From Candidatus Gastranaerophilales bacterium (lineage in GTDB: Bacteria > Cyanobacteriota > Vampirovibrionia > Gastranaerophilales > Gastranaerophilaceae), in the NCBI GenBank assembly GCA_944322885.1, contig CALUQH010000019.1, positions 1 through 59,561 on the forward strand: DNA of 59,561 nt, in the 5' to 3' direction. The notes under the pieces were generated by a model that was given only the letters and a program-made list of their open reading frames with translations, was not told where the DNA came from and ran no database searches. The position numbers and the translations under genes are program-made. Numbering within the stretch: the stretch's first letter is position 1; each line of letters begins with the position of its first letter. Shown here in pieces: positions 17,054 to 25,188 of this stretch.

Positions 17054-17242
17054 TTTTTATTATGAATAATAAATATGTTGAAAAGGGACGAGAACCACAA
17101 AGCAAAGCTTTGTCTTAGGTTCGAACGTGAGTGAGCTGAAGGCGTAGGCTTGACGGCAAAATGCTAAAAGCATTGCAGATGTCAACCCTAGTCCTGTTAA
17201 ACGCGAACGAACAAGACAGTCCTGTCTTCCACTTTTTTAATA
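17054..17242. repeat. Spacer flanked by two copies of the tRNA-Gly(CCC) 3' end
   Basis: The tRNA tail AGTCCCGTCTTCCGCTTTTTT (17038-17058) recurs as AGTCCTGTCTTCCACTTTTTT (17218-17238), 180 bases downstream, with two mismatches in 21. The DNA between has no gene. It contains inverted repeats (ACAAAGC-AAGCTTTGT, AATGCT-AAA-AGCATT) and a tRNA-like GGTTCGAA. It shares short blocks with the spacer after the other tRNA-Gly. Either a decayed second tRNA or an att-like duplication around a small element fits. Confidence 0.55.
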
Positions 17243-17248
17243 AAACTT

Positions 17249-17590
17249 TTACCATTTCTTAAATATAAAAAATGCTGCAAATACAATTAAAATAAATCCG
17301 ACAAGATAATTCCATCTGAATTCTTCTTTCAAATACAAAACTGAAAAAAAACTGAAAACAACAAGAGTGATAATTTCCTGTATCGTTTTTAACTGTGCGG
17401 CAGAATAAACATAGCTGCCTATTCTGTTCGCTGGAACCTGAAAACAGTATTCAAAAAATGCAATCCCCCAACTTATAAGGATTACTGCCCACAGAGCAGC
17501 AGATTTATGCTTTAAGTGTCCGTACCATGCAAAAGTCATAAAAATATTTGAAACAGTTAATAATAAAATCGGGGCTATAAATCTAATCAT
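17249..17590 (-). CDS. DMT-superfamily small membrane protein (DUF486-like)
   Basis: A 113-residue membrane protein with four hydrophobic helices and the DUF486 pattern. The pattern comprises SNIFMTFAWYGHLKHK near the N-terminus, WGIAFFEYCFQVPANRIG in the middle, and YSAAQLKTIQEIITLVVFSFFS before the last helix. Proteins of this type resemble single-domain drug/metabolite transporters that dimerise, but no substrate is established. A good AAGGAAGG precedes the ATG. It lies between tRNA genes without an operon partner. Confidence 0.8.
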   Translation of the reverse strand: MIRFIAPILLLTVSNIFMTFAWYGHLKHKSAALWAVILISWGIAFFEYCFQVPANRIGSYVYSAAQLKTIQEIITLVVFSFFSVLYLKEEFRWNYLVGFILIVFAAFFIFKKW

Positions 17591-17648
17591 TTTATCCTTC
17601 CTTAAATTATTCTTTAAAATTATTATAAATCAAACAGAATAAAAACTC

Positions 17649-17677
17649 TTGACATTCAAGTTTTTTCTTAATAAAAT
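17649..17677 (+). promoter_or_regulatory. Consensus sigma-70 promoter of the tRNA-Thr/Thr/Tyr cluster
   Basis: TTGACA at 17649-17654, a 17-base spacer, and TAAAAT at 17672-17677, 16 bases before tRNA-Thr(TGT). It may drive all three downstream tRNAs. Confidence 0.75.
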
Positions 17678-17693
17678 AAGACATGTGACTGAC

Positions 17694-17765
17694 GCCGGCA
17701 TAGCTCAATGGTAGAGCAACGGTTTTGTAAACCGTAGGTTGTAGGTTCGATTCCTATTGCCGGCT
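17694..17765 (+). tRNA. tRNA-Thr (anticodon TGT)
   Basis: A 72-nt cloverleaf. The acceptor stem GCCGGCA pairs with TGCCGGC and U is the discriminator. The anticodon stem ACGGT/ACCGT carries loop TTTGTAA, giving TGT. T arm GGTTCGATTCC. Confidence 0.95.
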
Positions 17766-17790
17766 AATTTTAATGAAAATCAAAGTAGTA

Positions 17791-17873
17791 TTTGAGCCTT
17801 TGTGGCAAGGCTCCGCGAAACAACTAAATGTTGTTGAGTGGAGGGAGGGTAGCAGCACTCCCTTGGTACAGAG
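17791..17873 (+). pseudogene. Degenerate tRNA-Thr copy interrupted by a hairpin
   Basis: TTTGAGCCTTTGTGGC at 17791-17806 is identical to 17879-17894, the 5' end and leader of the intact tRNA-Thr(GGT). The block GCACTCCCTTGGTA near 17855 repeats its anticodon arm. Between them lies an insert with its own stem (CTCC-AACAAC / GTTGTT-GGAG), and no T arm or acceptor 3' strand is present. It cannot fold as a functional tRNA. Confidence 0.65.
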
Positions 17874-17883
17874 AAAAATTTGA

Positions 17884-17955
17884 GCCTTTGTGGCGCAGGG
17901 GTAGCGCACTCCCTTGGTAAGGGAGAGGCCACGGGTTCAAATCCCGTCAAAGGCA
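17884..17955 (+). tRNA. tRNA-Thr (anticodon GGT)
   Basis: A 72-nt cloverleaf. The acceptor stem GCCTTTG pairs with CAAAGGC and A is the discriminator. The anticodon stem CTCCC/GGGAG carries loop TTGGTAA, giving GGT. T arm GGGTTCAAATCCC. Confidence 0.95.
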
Positions 17956-17973
17956 TTTTTGAAAATTTAATAA

Positions 17974-18056
17974 GGGTAGGTGCCCGAGTGGCTAAAGGGA
18001 GCAGACTGTAAATCTGCCGTCGCGAGACTACGGTGGTTCGAATCCACCCCTGCCCA
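17974..18056 (+). tRNA. tRNA-Tyr (anticodon GTA)
   Basis: An 83-nt class II tRNA with a long variable arm. The acceptor stem GGGTAGG pairs with CCTGCCC and A is the discriminator. The anticodon stem GCAGA/TCTGC carries loop CTGTAAA, giving GTA. T arm GGTTCGAATCC. Confidence 0.95.
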
Positions 18057-18073
18057 TTTATTATTTATTATAT

Positions 18074-19426
18074 TTACCAAGAAGGATTATCTCTCAATCT
18101 TTCATGTAATGAAGAGTCTCGTCCAATGAAATTTCGTTCATTTTCAGGGAGATTTCTTTGTTTTTCAATTTGTTTTTTTACATACCCCACTGTTTTAGGG
18201 AAATAAGTAGCCAGCACATAATTTGAATCAGCAGAGCTGCCCATATTAAGAAGGGTATAGCACTCAGCAAACATTTCAACCGGATTTGTTGTCGCATATT
18301 GCTTTTCATAATCTTCTTTGCCATCTAATTTTGTCATTTCATTTCTTGCAATTTCAAGAAATTGCTGATTAAATCCAAATGTTACCATATTTCTATCCTC
18401 ATGCTTTGAAAAATCTAGGGAATGGCCTATTTCATGAGCTAATGCAAATACTGCATTTTTTTCATCCTTTTTTGCCAAATTTATGGTTATAACATTATCT
18501 TTACCGTCATATTGGGCATAGGTAGCACTGTCAGGGTCATTGCATACTTTTATCGTATCTATCTCTACAGCCAAATCAATTAATACAGGCGCAGAAAGCC
18601 CCTCTATCATTTTTTTTACAGAATTTTTATCATTTTCATCATTTATCTGAGATAACAATTTTTTGAATTCAATTACATATTGCTTATTTCCATCACTAAC
18701 ATTAATTGCATCATCACTATAATTTATTTGATATTCCTTATCATTAAACTTTTGAATTATTGTATTATCATCAGTTTTGATATTTGTAATTTTAGGAAGT
18801 AAAGGCGCAATCTGGCTCTTTGAGACATCATAACTACTGAGCAGTTTAGCCTTTCGGGCATTTATAGCAATTTCTTCATTTTGTTTTATAAATTTTTCAG
18901 CATAAGGTCTGGTAACCTTATTAAAATAGTTATTGTAGTCTATATTTTTTAAATCCTCGATGTTAAAATTATCCGACAAAACAATATCTTTTAAATCAAG
19001 AAAATCATAATAACTTGTCCATACATCATCAGAATCTTGATCATTTGGGGTAAATTCACTCATATCTAATAAAATTTTCAGATTTTTTTGTAAATTATCT
19101 TTAGAAATCTTGCCTGCTTCATATCTTGAAATCATTTCATCATATAAAGATTTGCCGGTTACAGAAATAAATTTTTCTGATATATCTAAAAATTGCTGCG
19201 TTCCTTCAGATGTTTTCCAATCAATAGACAATAATACATCATAATTGCCTGAAATTAACTCTGATAGTTTTTTATCTTTTACATCAATATCAATAGTTTG
19301 TGATTTTGAAATAACTTTACCACTTTTACTAAATATAGACGAAGAACTATGCTCTAAAGATTGCGATTCTTTTAAACTCTTTAACATTTCATTTTTGATA
19401 GAAATATCAGAATTAATTTTAACCAT
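18074..19426 (-). CDS. Putative zinc metallopeptidase with HEIGH motif
   Basis: A 450-residue protein without a classical signal peptide or membrane helix. The C-terminal third carries AVFALAHEIGHSLDF with HExxH at 331-335. An acidic segment 49 residues later, NPVEMFAECY (Glu384 and Glu388), could supply the third zinc ligand as in gluzincins such as the lethal-factor (ATLF)-like family. The sequence just before the motif, NVITINLAKKDEK, is the edge strand commonly seen ahead of such active sites. The N-terminal 200 residues are Lys/Glu/Ser-rich and unrecognised. The 3' end lies only 17 bases from tRNA-Tyr in convergent orientation. A secreted effector-type protease is possible, but no export signal is visible. 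Confidence 0.6.
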   Translation of the reverse strand: MVKINSDISIKNEMLKSLKESQSLEHSSSSIFSKSGKVISKSQTIDIDVKDKKLSELISGNYDVLLSIDWKTSEGTQQFLDISEKFISVTGKSLYDEMISRYEAGKISKDNLQKNLKILLDMSEFTPNDQDSDDVWTSYYDFLDLKDIVLSDNFNIEDLKNIDYNNYFNKVTRPYAEKFIKQNEEIAINARKAKLLSSYDVSKSQIAPLLPKITNIKTDDNTIIQKFNDKEYQINYSDDAINVSDGNKQYVIEFKKLLSQINDENDKNSVKKMIEGLSAPVLIDLAVEIDTIKVCNDPDSATYAQYDGKDNVITINLAKKDEKNAVFALAHEIGHSLDFSKHEDRNMVTFGFNQQFLEIARNEMTKLDGKEDYEKQYATTNPVEMFAECYTLLNMGSSADSNYVLATYFPKTVGYVKKQIEKQRNLPENERNFIGRDSSLHERLRDNPSW

Positions 19427-19574
19427 AAAGAATTACCTTCTAAAAAATTATATTACTTTAAATTTTACGAAAGAAAATATAAAAAACTTTAAAAATTTCT
19501 CTTAATTATTAAAAATTTTTACATAAAAGCAATGTATAAATTTACAACTAATCCAACAGCAGATTAATTTAAAC

Positions 19575-19611
19575 TAAAAAAGACGGTAAGCAAAACTTAT
19601 CGTCTTTTTTA
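19575..19611. terminator. Bidirectional-looking terminator
   Basis: AAAAAGACGGTAAG and CTTATCGTCTTTTT (one G-T pair) flank a five-base loop, with A/T runs on both sides. It lies at the 3' side of the minus-strand gene at 19631-20185. Confidence 0.75.
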
Positions 19612-19630
19612 CTATTAAAAATATTTTTGT

Positions 19631-20185
19631 TTATTTTATATGAGATTCTCCGCCAAATTTTTCCATAAGCTTTGAGGCAGCTTCTTTAACTTTCTGTCTT
19701 TCAGCATGAGCGGCAGAATCTGCAGCTTGTTTTTCAATCTCACGATCATCTAACATTTTTGTAAGTACAGCAGCTCTGTCTATATCATTATGAAGAGAGT
19801 TAAGCTTTGAGTATGCATTAAGAGCAGCTTCTTTATTTGCAAATTGAATTGTCGAGTGATATTCAACTCCTTTTTTTAATCCCGAAATTTCAGTACCATC
19901 CCAGTAAGTCTTGATTGATAAAAGTTCATCATTTGGTTGTATTGGCTTAAATTCTCTAACATACGAATTTGCATATATACTATCAATTCGCGGTTTTAAA
20001 TCTTTTCCAATTTCAAGATGATAATACTTTGTATCAGCCAAATCCTCTCCGATTTTGGCTAATTTATTAATTGTTTCCATACTTGAATTTTCTAATGCCT
20101 CCATAGCCGGTTTTGTAATTTTAAGAGCCATACCGAAAGACGCCTGTTTAGACGACGGTATATTAGGATTGTTCATAATTTGCAT
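19631..20185 (-). CDS. Hypothetical protein with N-terminal QASFG motif
   Basis: A 184-residue soluble protein not recognised. It starts MQIMNNPNIPSSKQASFGMAL; the short SFG/SFTG motif 15-20 residues from the N-terminus recurs in three other otherwise unrelated proteins of this window. The middle (about 55-125) alternates beta-like segments, and the C-terminus (130-180) is a charged helix rich in A/E/K. AGGAAG lies eight bases before the ATG, and a terminator follows the gene. No operon partner is present. Confidence 0.5.
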   Translation of the reverse strand: MQIMNNPNIPSSKQASFGMALKITKPAMEALENSSMETINKLAKIGEDLADTKYYHLEIGKDLKPRIDSIYANSYVREFKPIQPNDELLSIKTYWDGTEISGLKKGVEYHSTIQFANKEAALNAYSKLNSLHNDIDRAAVLTKMLDDREIEKQAADSAAHAERQKVKEAASKLMEKFGGESHIK

Positions 20186-20370
20186 AAGATTACTTCCTTT
20201 CTATAATTTTTATGATTATCAGTACTAAAATGCCTAAAAATAAAAATTGCTAAATTTTATATTTTTTATGTAACAAAAGTTAATAAATTTAAAATAACTT
20301 TGTAAAATTATTGCCGTAATCAATTTTTAAAGGTACGATAGAACTAGGTATATATATAGGAGAAAAGCTC

Positions 20371-21516
20371 ATGAAAAATGTATTAAAATTATTGCTGTCA
20401 GCTCTTATTACATTAAATATTGTAATCCCTGTATTTGCTTACCCTGACGTAGACTCTACCCACTGGGCAGCAAAACAAATAGAAGAGTTAACAGAAAAAG
20501 GAGTAATTGTAGGTTATCCTGACGGCACATTTCAGCCTGATGAAAATGTTTCCAGAGCAGAATTTGCTTCAATGGCAATAAAAGCACTCGGACAGGAACA
20601 TACAACAGTTGCTCAGCCTGTTACTTTTACGGATATTGATACATCTTTCTGGGCTTACGATGCTATACAAAAAGCATTATACTTCGATTTAATTTCATGT
20701 CCTCCTCAGGGAGAACCGTTCAGACCTGAAGATACAGTAACAAGAGCCGAATCAATCTCTGTTGCTGTTAATGCCCTTACAACTGAACAAATAAGCGATT
20801 TGAAGGCTAGAGAAGTTTTATCTAAAAAATTTGCGGATACAAACGAAGTTCCGCAATGGTTCTTAATCCCTGCAGGTAAAGCGGAAATATTAAATATGCT
20901 TGTTACTATTCCGTCAGAAGATAAAGCAAGAATTGAGGCTGACAGACCGGCTACAAGGGCAGAAGTGACTGCAATTCTTTATAATATGATGGAGCAGGCA
21001 AAACTTAATCCGAATGCAAAACTTGCAGAAGCAATGAGAAAGAAAACAGGCGAAGGATACGTTGTTGAAAATGCTTTTGTACAGGGCAGTGTCGGTACAA
21101 TTCCAGCAGGTGCAATAGTTCCGATTAAATTAACAAAATACGTAAGCTCACAGTCTTCACAATCCGGAGAAATGTATATTGCAAGCGCTCCTCAAAACTA
21201 CATTACAAAAGACAAGTATATTCTTGTTTCTGCCGGTTCAAATCTTAAAGGCCAGCTTTTGGATGTAAGAAGCGGAAAATGGTTTGTCAGAAACGGGGTA
21301 TTAGTGCTTGATAATGCACTTTTAACTACAAATAATGACCAGACTGTAGGATTTCAGGGTGTAACTGAAATTACAAAACAGAGAAACTGGTTTATGAAAA
21401 TTGTCAGAGCAACATTAAAAGGTGAAAAATTGAATGTAACACCTGACGAAGTTATTTATATGAAGGTTTTAAAACCCATAAAAGTTGATCTAACAAACGG
21501 ATGGGTTATTGAATAA
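20371..21516 (+). CDS. Secreted SLH-domain protein
   Basis: A 381-residue exported envelope protein. The signal peptide (MKNVLKLLLSALITLNIVIPVFA) is cleaved near residue 23. SLH domain 1 (about 24-73) has DVDSTHWAAKQIEELTEKGVI, GYPDGTFQPDENVSRAEFA. SLH domain 2 (about 89-140) has FTDIDTSFWAYDAIQKAL and FRPEDTVTRAE. A degenerate third (about 155-210) ends ATRAEVTAILYNMM. SLH domains usually bind secondary cell-wall polymers or peptidoglycan and anchor S-layer or outer-membrane proteins. The C-terminal 150 residues are a beta-rich domain not recognised; no porin (OprB) domain follows, unlike many cyanobacterial SLH proteins. AGGAG precedes the ATG, and a strong terminator follows. Confidence 0.88.
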   Translation: MKNVLKLLLSALITLNIVIPVFAYPDVDSTHWAAKQIEELTEKGVIVGYPDGTFQPDENVSRAEFASMAIKALGQEHTTVAQPVTFTDIDTSFWAYDAIQKALYFDLISCPPQGEPFRPEDTVTRAESISVAVNALTTEQISDLKAREVLSKKFADTNEVPQWFLIPAGKAEILNMLVTIPSEDKARIEADRPATRAEVTAILYNMMEQAKLNPNAKLAEAMRKKTGEGYVVENAFVQGSVGTIPAGAIVPIKLTKYVSSQSSQSGEMYIASAPQNYITKDKYILVSAGSNLKGQLLDVRSGKWFVRNGVLVLDNALLTTNNDQTVGFQGVTEITKQRNWFMKIVRATLKGEKLNVTPDEVIYMKVLKPIKVDLTNGWVIE

Positions 21517-21517
21517 A

Positions 21518-21547
21518 AAAAGAGCCCATTTAAGGGCTCTTTTTTTA
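21518..21547 (+). terminator. Intrinsic terminator of the SLH gene
   Basis: AAAAGAGCCC and GGGCTCTTTT around a six-base loop, followed by a T-run. Confidence 0.92.
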
Positions 21548-21580
21548 TAGATATCATAAAGATTACTTACTCACCTTTAC

Positions 21581-22249
21581 TTACCTCCAAGGATAATCGT
21601 CTTTTATCTGCCATCCGTCTACTTCTATTAATCGGGTACAGGCATGTTTGTAAAGGCTTGTTTTACAGGCTTCCAAAAGCTCATCCCTTGTATACGAATG
21701 AAATCCCTTGTAAGATGTTATAAATTTACCGCCTTCTATTGAAAACAAAAAAGAATTTTTGCCATCAACTGCTGTATTTATTTCCTCATATTTATCAGAG
21801 CAACCTTTAGCTTCAGGACAAAATACGAAATGCATTGCTGTTCGATTGACAATAACACAAAAACCTGAACCATCAGCCAGACCATAACAAACATCATTAC
21901 CATTTTTATACGAAGATACTGTTTTAACTTCTTTGCCTAAATTTTGAATCCACCATTGCATGAACATATTAGCGTTATGATCTAATGCCCCAAATCCGGT
22001 ATTAACATCTTCCGGTAAATAGCCATTATCATTTTCCCATTTAGTAACGGCTTGAGACATAATAGAATAAAATTTTTGAAGACGTACTACAGCAACTCTT
22101 TTTTGGTAACTTTGCTGCATTGTAGGCATTGTAAGAGATGCTACAACTCCTATTATGCCGAGGGTTATTAGAACTTCCGCCAGAGTGAAAGCCGCTTTAG
22201 ATTTTAGAGGAGGGTAAAATGTGAAACGTGAAACAATGTTATCTCCCAC
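21581..22249 (-). CDS. Prepilin-like protein with poly-G-split leader
   Basis: The uninterrupted frame begins at a GTG (22249) and codes 222 residues. After VSRFTFYPPLKSKAA comes FTLAEVLITLGIIGVVASL, the prepilin cleavage/methylation motif and first helix, then TMPTMQQSYQKRVAV. A Cys-containing globular domain ends in DGWQIKDDYPW, a C-terminal pattern shared with the prepilin at 56166 and a fragment at 33239. The GTG has no proper Shine-Dalgarno. A much better start (GAGGAG, ATG at 22446, coding MKRLFNLEF) lies 197 bases upstream. The intervening sequence has no stop in the prepilin frame but contains a G10 tract that leaves that ATG one base out of frame; 11 G would fuse them. The protein is therefore likely off, or made from an unusual start, at this tract length. 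Confidence 0.8.
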   Translation of the reverse strand: MGDNIVSRFTFYPPLKSKAAFTLAEVLITLGIIGVVASLTMPTMQQSYQKRVAVVRLQKFYSIMSQAVTKWENDNGYLPEDVNTGFGALDHNANMFMQWWIQNLGKEVKTVSSYKNGNDVCYGLADGSGFCVIVNRTAMHFVFCPEAKGCSDKYEEINTAVDGKNSFLFSIEGGKFITSYKGFHSYTRDELLEACKTSLYKHACTRLIEVDGWQIKDDYPWR

Positions 22250-22331
22250 CCTCTTCAGAGATGGAATAAGGGCTAATCTTCTATTGTTTGATTGATTAAA
22301 ACAAATCCCATCCTTCCCTAGAAAGGGAAGG
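22244..22331. repeat. Paired-hairpin repeat, copy 1 (inside prepilin leader)
   Basis: Contains the hairpin CCTTCCCT-AGAA-AGGGAAGG (22312-22331) and a decayed first hairpin at its other end. In between is ATCTTCTATTGTTTGATTG, closely matched in the copy at 56878. The repeat is open in the frame of the prepilin on the minus strand, coding NIFLPFLGKDGICFNQSNN. Confidence 0.6.
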
Positions 22332-22446
22332 AATATATTTTTTCGTAAGCTTTGCTCACCGGTAACGGCCTGACTTCTCGCCTTATTACCATCTGTTAGC
22401 CGAGAACGCCCCCCCCCCGAAATTCTAAGTTAAATAATCTTTTCAT
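22250..22446 (-). other. Upstream leader of the prepilin, out of frame at G10
   Basis: An ATG with a strong Shine-Dalgarno codes MKRLFNLEFRGGGVLG and then stops when the tract has 10 G. With 11 G it reads 66 codons without a stop into the prepilin frame at 22249. The MKR(L/F) start matches the simple prepilin at 32903, where MQRF is followed directly by GFTLAEV. Confidence 0.65.
22409..22418. repeat. C10/G10 homopolymer tract in prepilin leader
   Basis: Ten C on the plus strand between G and GA. On the minus strand it is followed by CGTTCTCGGCTA, similar to the flanks of the tracts at 39997 (CATTCCAGGCTA) and 57058 (CGCTCTAGGCTT). Confidence 0.85.
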
Positions 22447-22514
22447 AAGTTCAACTCCTCTTATACATTTGACTACATATACATTATAACAATACGGGTA
22501 AAAAAACACAACCC

Positions 22515-23735
22515 TTATACATCTTTCTTTATAAAACCCGTCTGAATTATATCTTTGCCAAAGCGTTCTTCCAGATTATCAAAACATTTAGCAAGTTTTG
22601 ACTTTTTTTCGTCAAGATCGGAATTCGCAAACAAAGACATCTGGACTTCATTATTAAAAACAAAGGAGTCCAAAATTACACCGGTACTTCTATAAAGTAT
22701 ATTCGGGTTATACATTTTTTCCAACAGTTCAAATACAACGGATGATATTTCAAGTTCAAAATCAGTCGCAGTATTTAAAAGTTTTTTTTCACTGTAAACT
22801 TTAAAATCTTTTGTTCTCAAAAAAATACTTATTCCATGGCATTTTGCATTAATATTACGGAGTTTTACACATGCCCTGTGAATATGATAATTAAGAGAAT
22901 TTTTTAAATAATTCTTATCTGATGTAAATTTCGCAAGCGCACTTGTTTTTTGAATTGATTTAGGAAGCTTTTCCTCATTCGAGACAGGAGATACCATTTC
23001 GCCGAGAAGTTCATGTTTCATCTCCAGTCCTCTTATTCCGATTTGTTTATCAAGCCATAAATCATCCTGCTGAACAAGTTCATAAGCAGTTAAAATCCCG
23101 TTTTTTCTAAAAAGTGAGGACAAATTTTTACCTATACCCCAGATTTCATCAATACTCGTCTTTTCAAGAACAGGGATAATTTTTCTTGAACCTATAAGAA
23201 ATACCCCTTCCTCAAGTTTTTTTGCTTTATCAGACGCAAGCTTTGCAAGCGATTTTGAAGAACTTAAGCCAATTGATACTGGAATATCAACCTTTTCTTT
23301 AACTTCCTGTCTTATCATCTGTGCAATTTCCAGATAATTCCGTTTATAAAGTCTTTCCAATCCGGTCAAATCAACAAATGCTTCATCTATTGAATAAATT
23401 TCTACTTTTGGACTAAATGATTTTAAAACTTCCATAACTTTAGAAGATATTTCCGCATACAAATCATGATTTGCATTTATAAAAGTCGCTTTTTTCATCT
23501 GCCCTTCAATTTGAAAGTAAGGCATCCCCATTCTGATACCTAATTTTTTAGCCTCTTTAGAACGGGAAATTACACACTGACCGCGCCCGGACATAACACA
23601 TACAGGTTTGCTTTTAAGTTCAGGATTAACGGCCTGTTCGCAGGAGACAAAAAAAGAATCGCAGTCAACAAGAGCTATAACATTTTTACGAGCCATACCA
23701 ACATTATCAGATATGTTTGTAATTTTTTCCAGCAT
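22515..23735 (-). CDS. Y-family DNA polymerase (UmuC/DinB-like)
   Basis: A 406-residue lesion-bypass polymerase. The palm motif VIALVDCDSFFVSCEQ holds the first catalytic Asp pair, GQCVISRSKEAKKLGIRMGMPYFQ is the fingers segment typical of UmuC-type members, and YSIDEAFVDLTG carries the second catalytic Asp-Glu. A helix-hairpin-helix (IWGIGKNLSSLF) and little-finger domain follow. Near the C-terminus QMSLF matches the beta-clamp binding motif. The start at 23735 overlaps the upstream stop (TGATG), favouring translational coupling; an alternative ATG at 23696 would start directly at the conserved domain. No umuD-like gene is adjacent. The neighbour is the RqcH-like gene. Confidence 0.9.
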   Translation of the reverse strand: MLEKITNISDNVGMARKNVIALVDCDSFFVSCEQAVNPELKSKPVCVMSGRGQCVISRSKEAKKLGIRMGMPYFQIEGQMKKATFINANHDLYAEISSKVMEVLKSFSPKVEIYSIDEAFVDLTGLERLYKRNYLEIAQMIRQEVKEKVDIPVSIGLSSSKSLAKLASDKAKKLEEGVFLIGSRKIIPVLEKTSIDEIWGIGKNLSSLFRKNGILTAYELVQQDDLWLDKQIGIRGLEMKHELLGEMVSPVSNEEKLPKSIQKTSALAKFTSDKNYLKNSLNYHIHRACVKLRNINAKCHGISIFLRTKDFKVYSEKKLLNTATDFELEISSVVFELLEKMYNPNILYRSTGVILDSFVFNNEVQMSLFANSDLDEKKSKLAKCFDNLEERFGKDIIQTGFIKKDV

Positions 23736-25150
23736 CAGACAATTATTTCCTTTTCGCCCTTATAAGTTACATACCCTAAATTAGCACCGGGAGGCTTTTT
23801 CAAAAACTTTCGCTTTGTATAAATTACACCGACTTTTGAAGAATTTTTTCCTTTGGAATACTCTTTGGCAAGTTTTGCACATTCAAATATTATTTTATCA
23901 GAAGGCTCACCGCAGCGTAAAAGCACATGAGAACCCGCACAATCCCTTGTATGAAACCAAAAATCCTCATCTCTTGAAAGTTTTGATACAATATAATCAT
24001 TTTGCCTGTTATTTCTTCCGACATAAACCTTGTATCCTTCTATATTAAATTCCAAAGGCTCAACAGTTGATTTTTTGTCCTTTTTAATATTTGTTTCAGG
24101 TTTCAATTCCGCTTCAATCTCGTAAAAATCATCTATGGAATTTGCAATATCAACGGAATACAAAATCTGTTCATAATATTCAATTTGCTCATTCAGGTTT
24201 TCTGACAATTCGGAAAGTTTTGTAATAGAAGTTTTAGCCTTGTTGTAAAGCTTATAAAAATTATTTGCATTTTCTTTTAAAGTTTTTGTTTCATCAAGTT
24301 CAATTTTTATTTCTTTATCGTTTTCATAATCATAAACATCTGCAAATTTTTGATAATCTTTTAAATTATAAAGATTTGCCATAATTAAATCAGCATAAAG
24401 TCTGTATTTTTCCGAATTAAATTCTTTTTCAAGCCTTGCCTGTATTTTTTTTAAAGAGTTTTTATCCTTCTTTAATCTCGTCGCTACAATTTGCCTGCAG
24501 TTATCTTTAATTCTTTTAAATTTATCGTCAAACATCCACTGCGCATAATAGTCATCAATCAAAGTATTAATATCAGAATTTTGCCCGTATGCAAAAGAAT
24601 TTTCATTTGCATACCAGCTTTTAGGCCGTCCTGACGGGTAAACATAAGGAAGCCCGCCTGCCATCTCGCGCTCACGGCTTTTTTCTGAACCGACATTATG
24701 CGCACATCCAAGAATTATATTAGTATCATAGTTATATAAAATCACATTTGAATGCTTGCCCATAAGCTCTATTGCAAGACAAAGATAGATTTTCTCCGAA
24801 AGTTCATTATAAGTTTCAAAATAAAATTCCAGAATCCTTTCAAATTCAGGCTGATGAACTTTAGTAATCCTTGCATTTTCAAGATATTTACGGAGAAGCA
24901 TACAAAACATCGGCGGCTTTGAAGGAATTGTAATTAACCTTTTTCCCTCATTTGATTTACTCATAAAACAAACATGATGATAATGTGGATTTATATTTAT
25001 GTATAATTTTTTTGTTTCACCTTTATTTCTTAAAGAAAAAACAAAATCGCGCCTTGTCGGCTGCTGAATTTTTTGAACTCTTGCATCCGTCAAAAAATCG
25101 TTATTTTGTTCAACCCAAAATTTTAATGTCAAGCTATCGTATGTAATCAT
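23735..25150 (-). CDS. NFACT / RqcH-like ribosome-associated quality-control protein
   Basis: A 471-residue member of the Rqc2/RqcH (FbpA/NFACT) family. These proteins bind stalled 50S subunits with peptidyl-tRNA and add alanine tails. Seen are the NFACT-N domain (TARVQKI-like DARVQKIQQPTRRDFVFSL, about 21-40), a central helical/coiled-coil region (about 240-330), and the C-terminal NFACT-R domain (GYKVYVGRNNRQNDYIVSKLS, DFWFHTRDCAGSHVLLR). The tRNA-contacting DR motif of characterised RqcH appears as ER at 104-105. The protein is shorter than the usual 560-570 residues, mainly in the middle. It overlaps the Y-family polymerase gene at TGATG. The ER substitution makes tailing activity less certain. 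Confidence 0.85.
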   Translation of the reverse strand: MITYDSLTLKFWVEQNNDFLTDARVQKIQQPTRRDFVFSLRNKGETKKLYININPHYHHVCFMSKSNEGKRLITIPSKPPMFCMLLRKYLENARITKVHQPEFERILEFYFETYNELSEKIYLCLAIELMGKHSNVILYNYDTNIILGCAHNVGSEKSREREMAGGLPYVYPSGRPKSWYANENSFAYGQNSDINTLIDDYYAQWMFDDKFKRIKDNCRQIVATRLKKDKNSLKKIQARLEKEFNSEKYRLYADLIMANLYNLKDYQKFADVYDYENDKEIKIELDETKTLKENANNFYKLYNKAKTSITKLSELSENLNEQIEYYEQILYSVDIANSIDDFYEIEAELKPETNIKKDKKSTVEPLEFNIEGYKVYVGRNNRQNDYIVSKLSRDEDFWFHTRDCAGSHVLLRCGEPSDKIIFECAKLAKEYSKGKNSSKVGVIYTKRKFLKKPPGANLGYVTYKGEKEIIV

Positions 25151-25188
25151 AACTAAATTTTACAACAATATTTAACAATAATAAAGAA

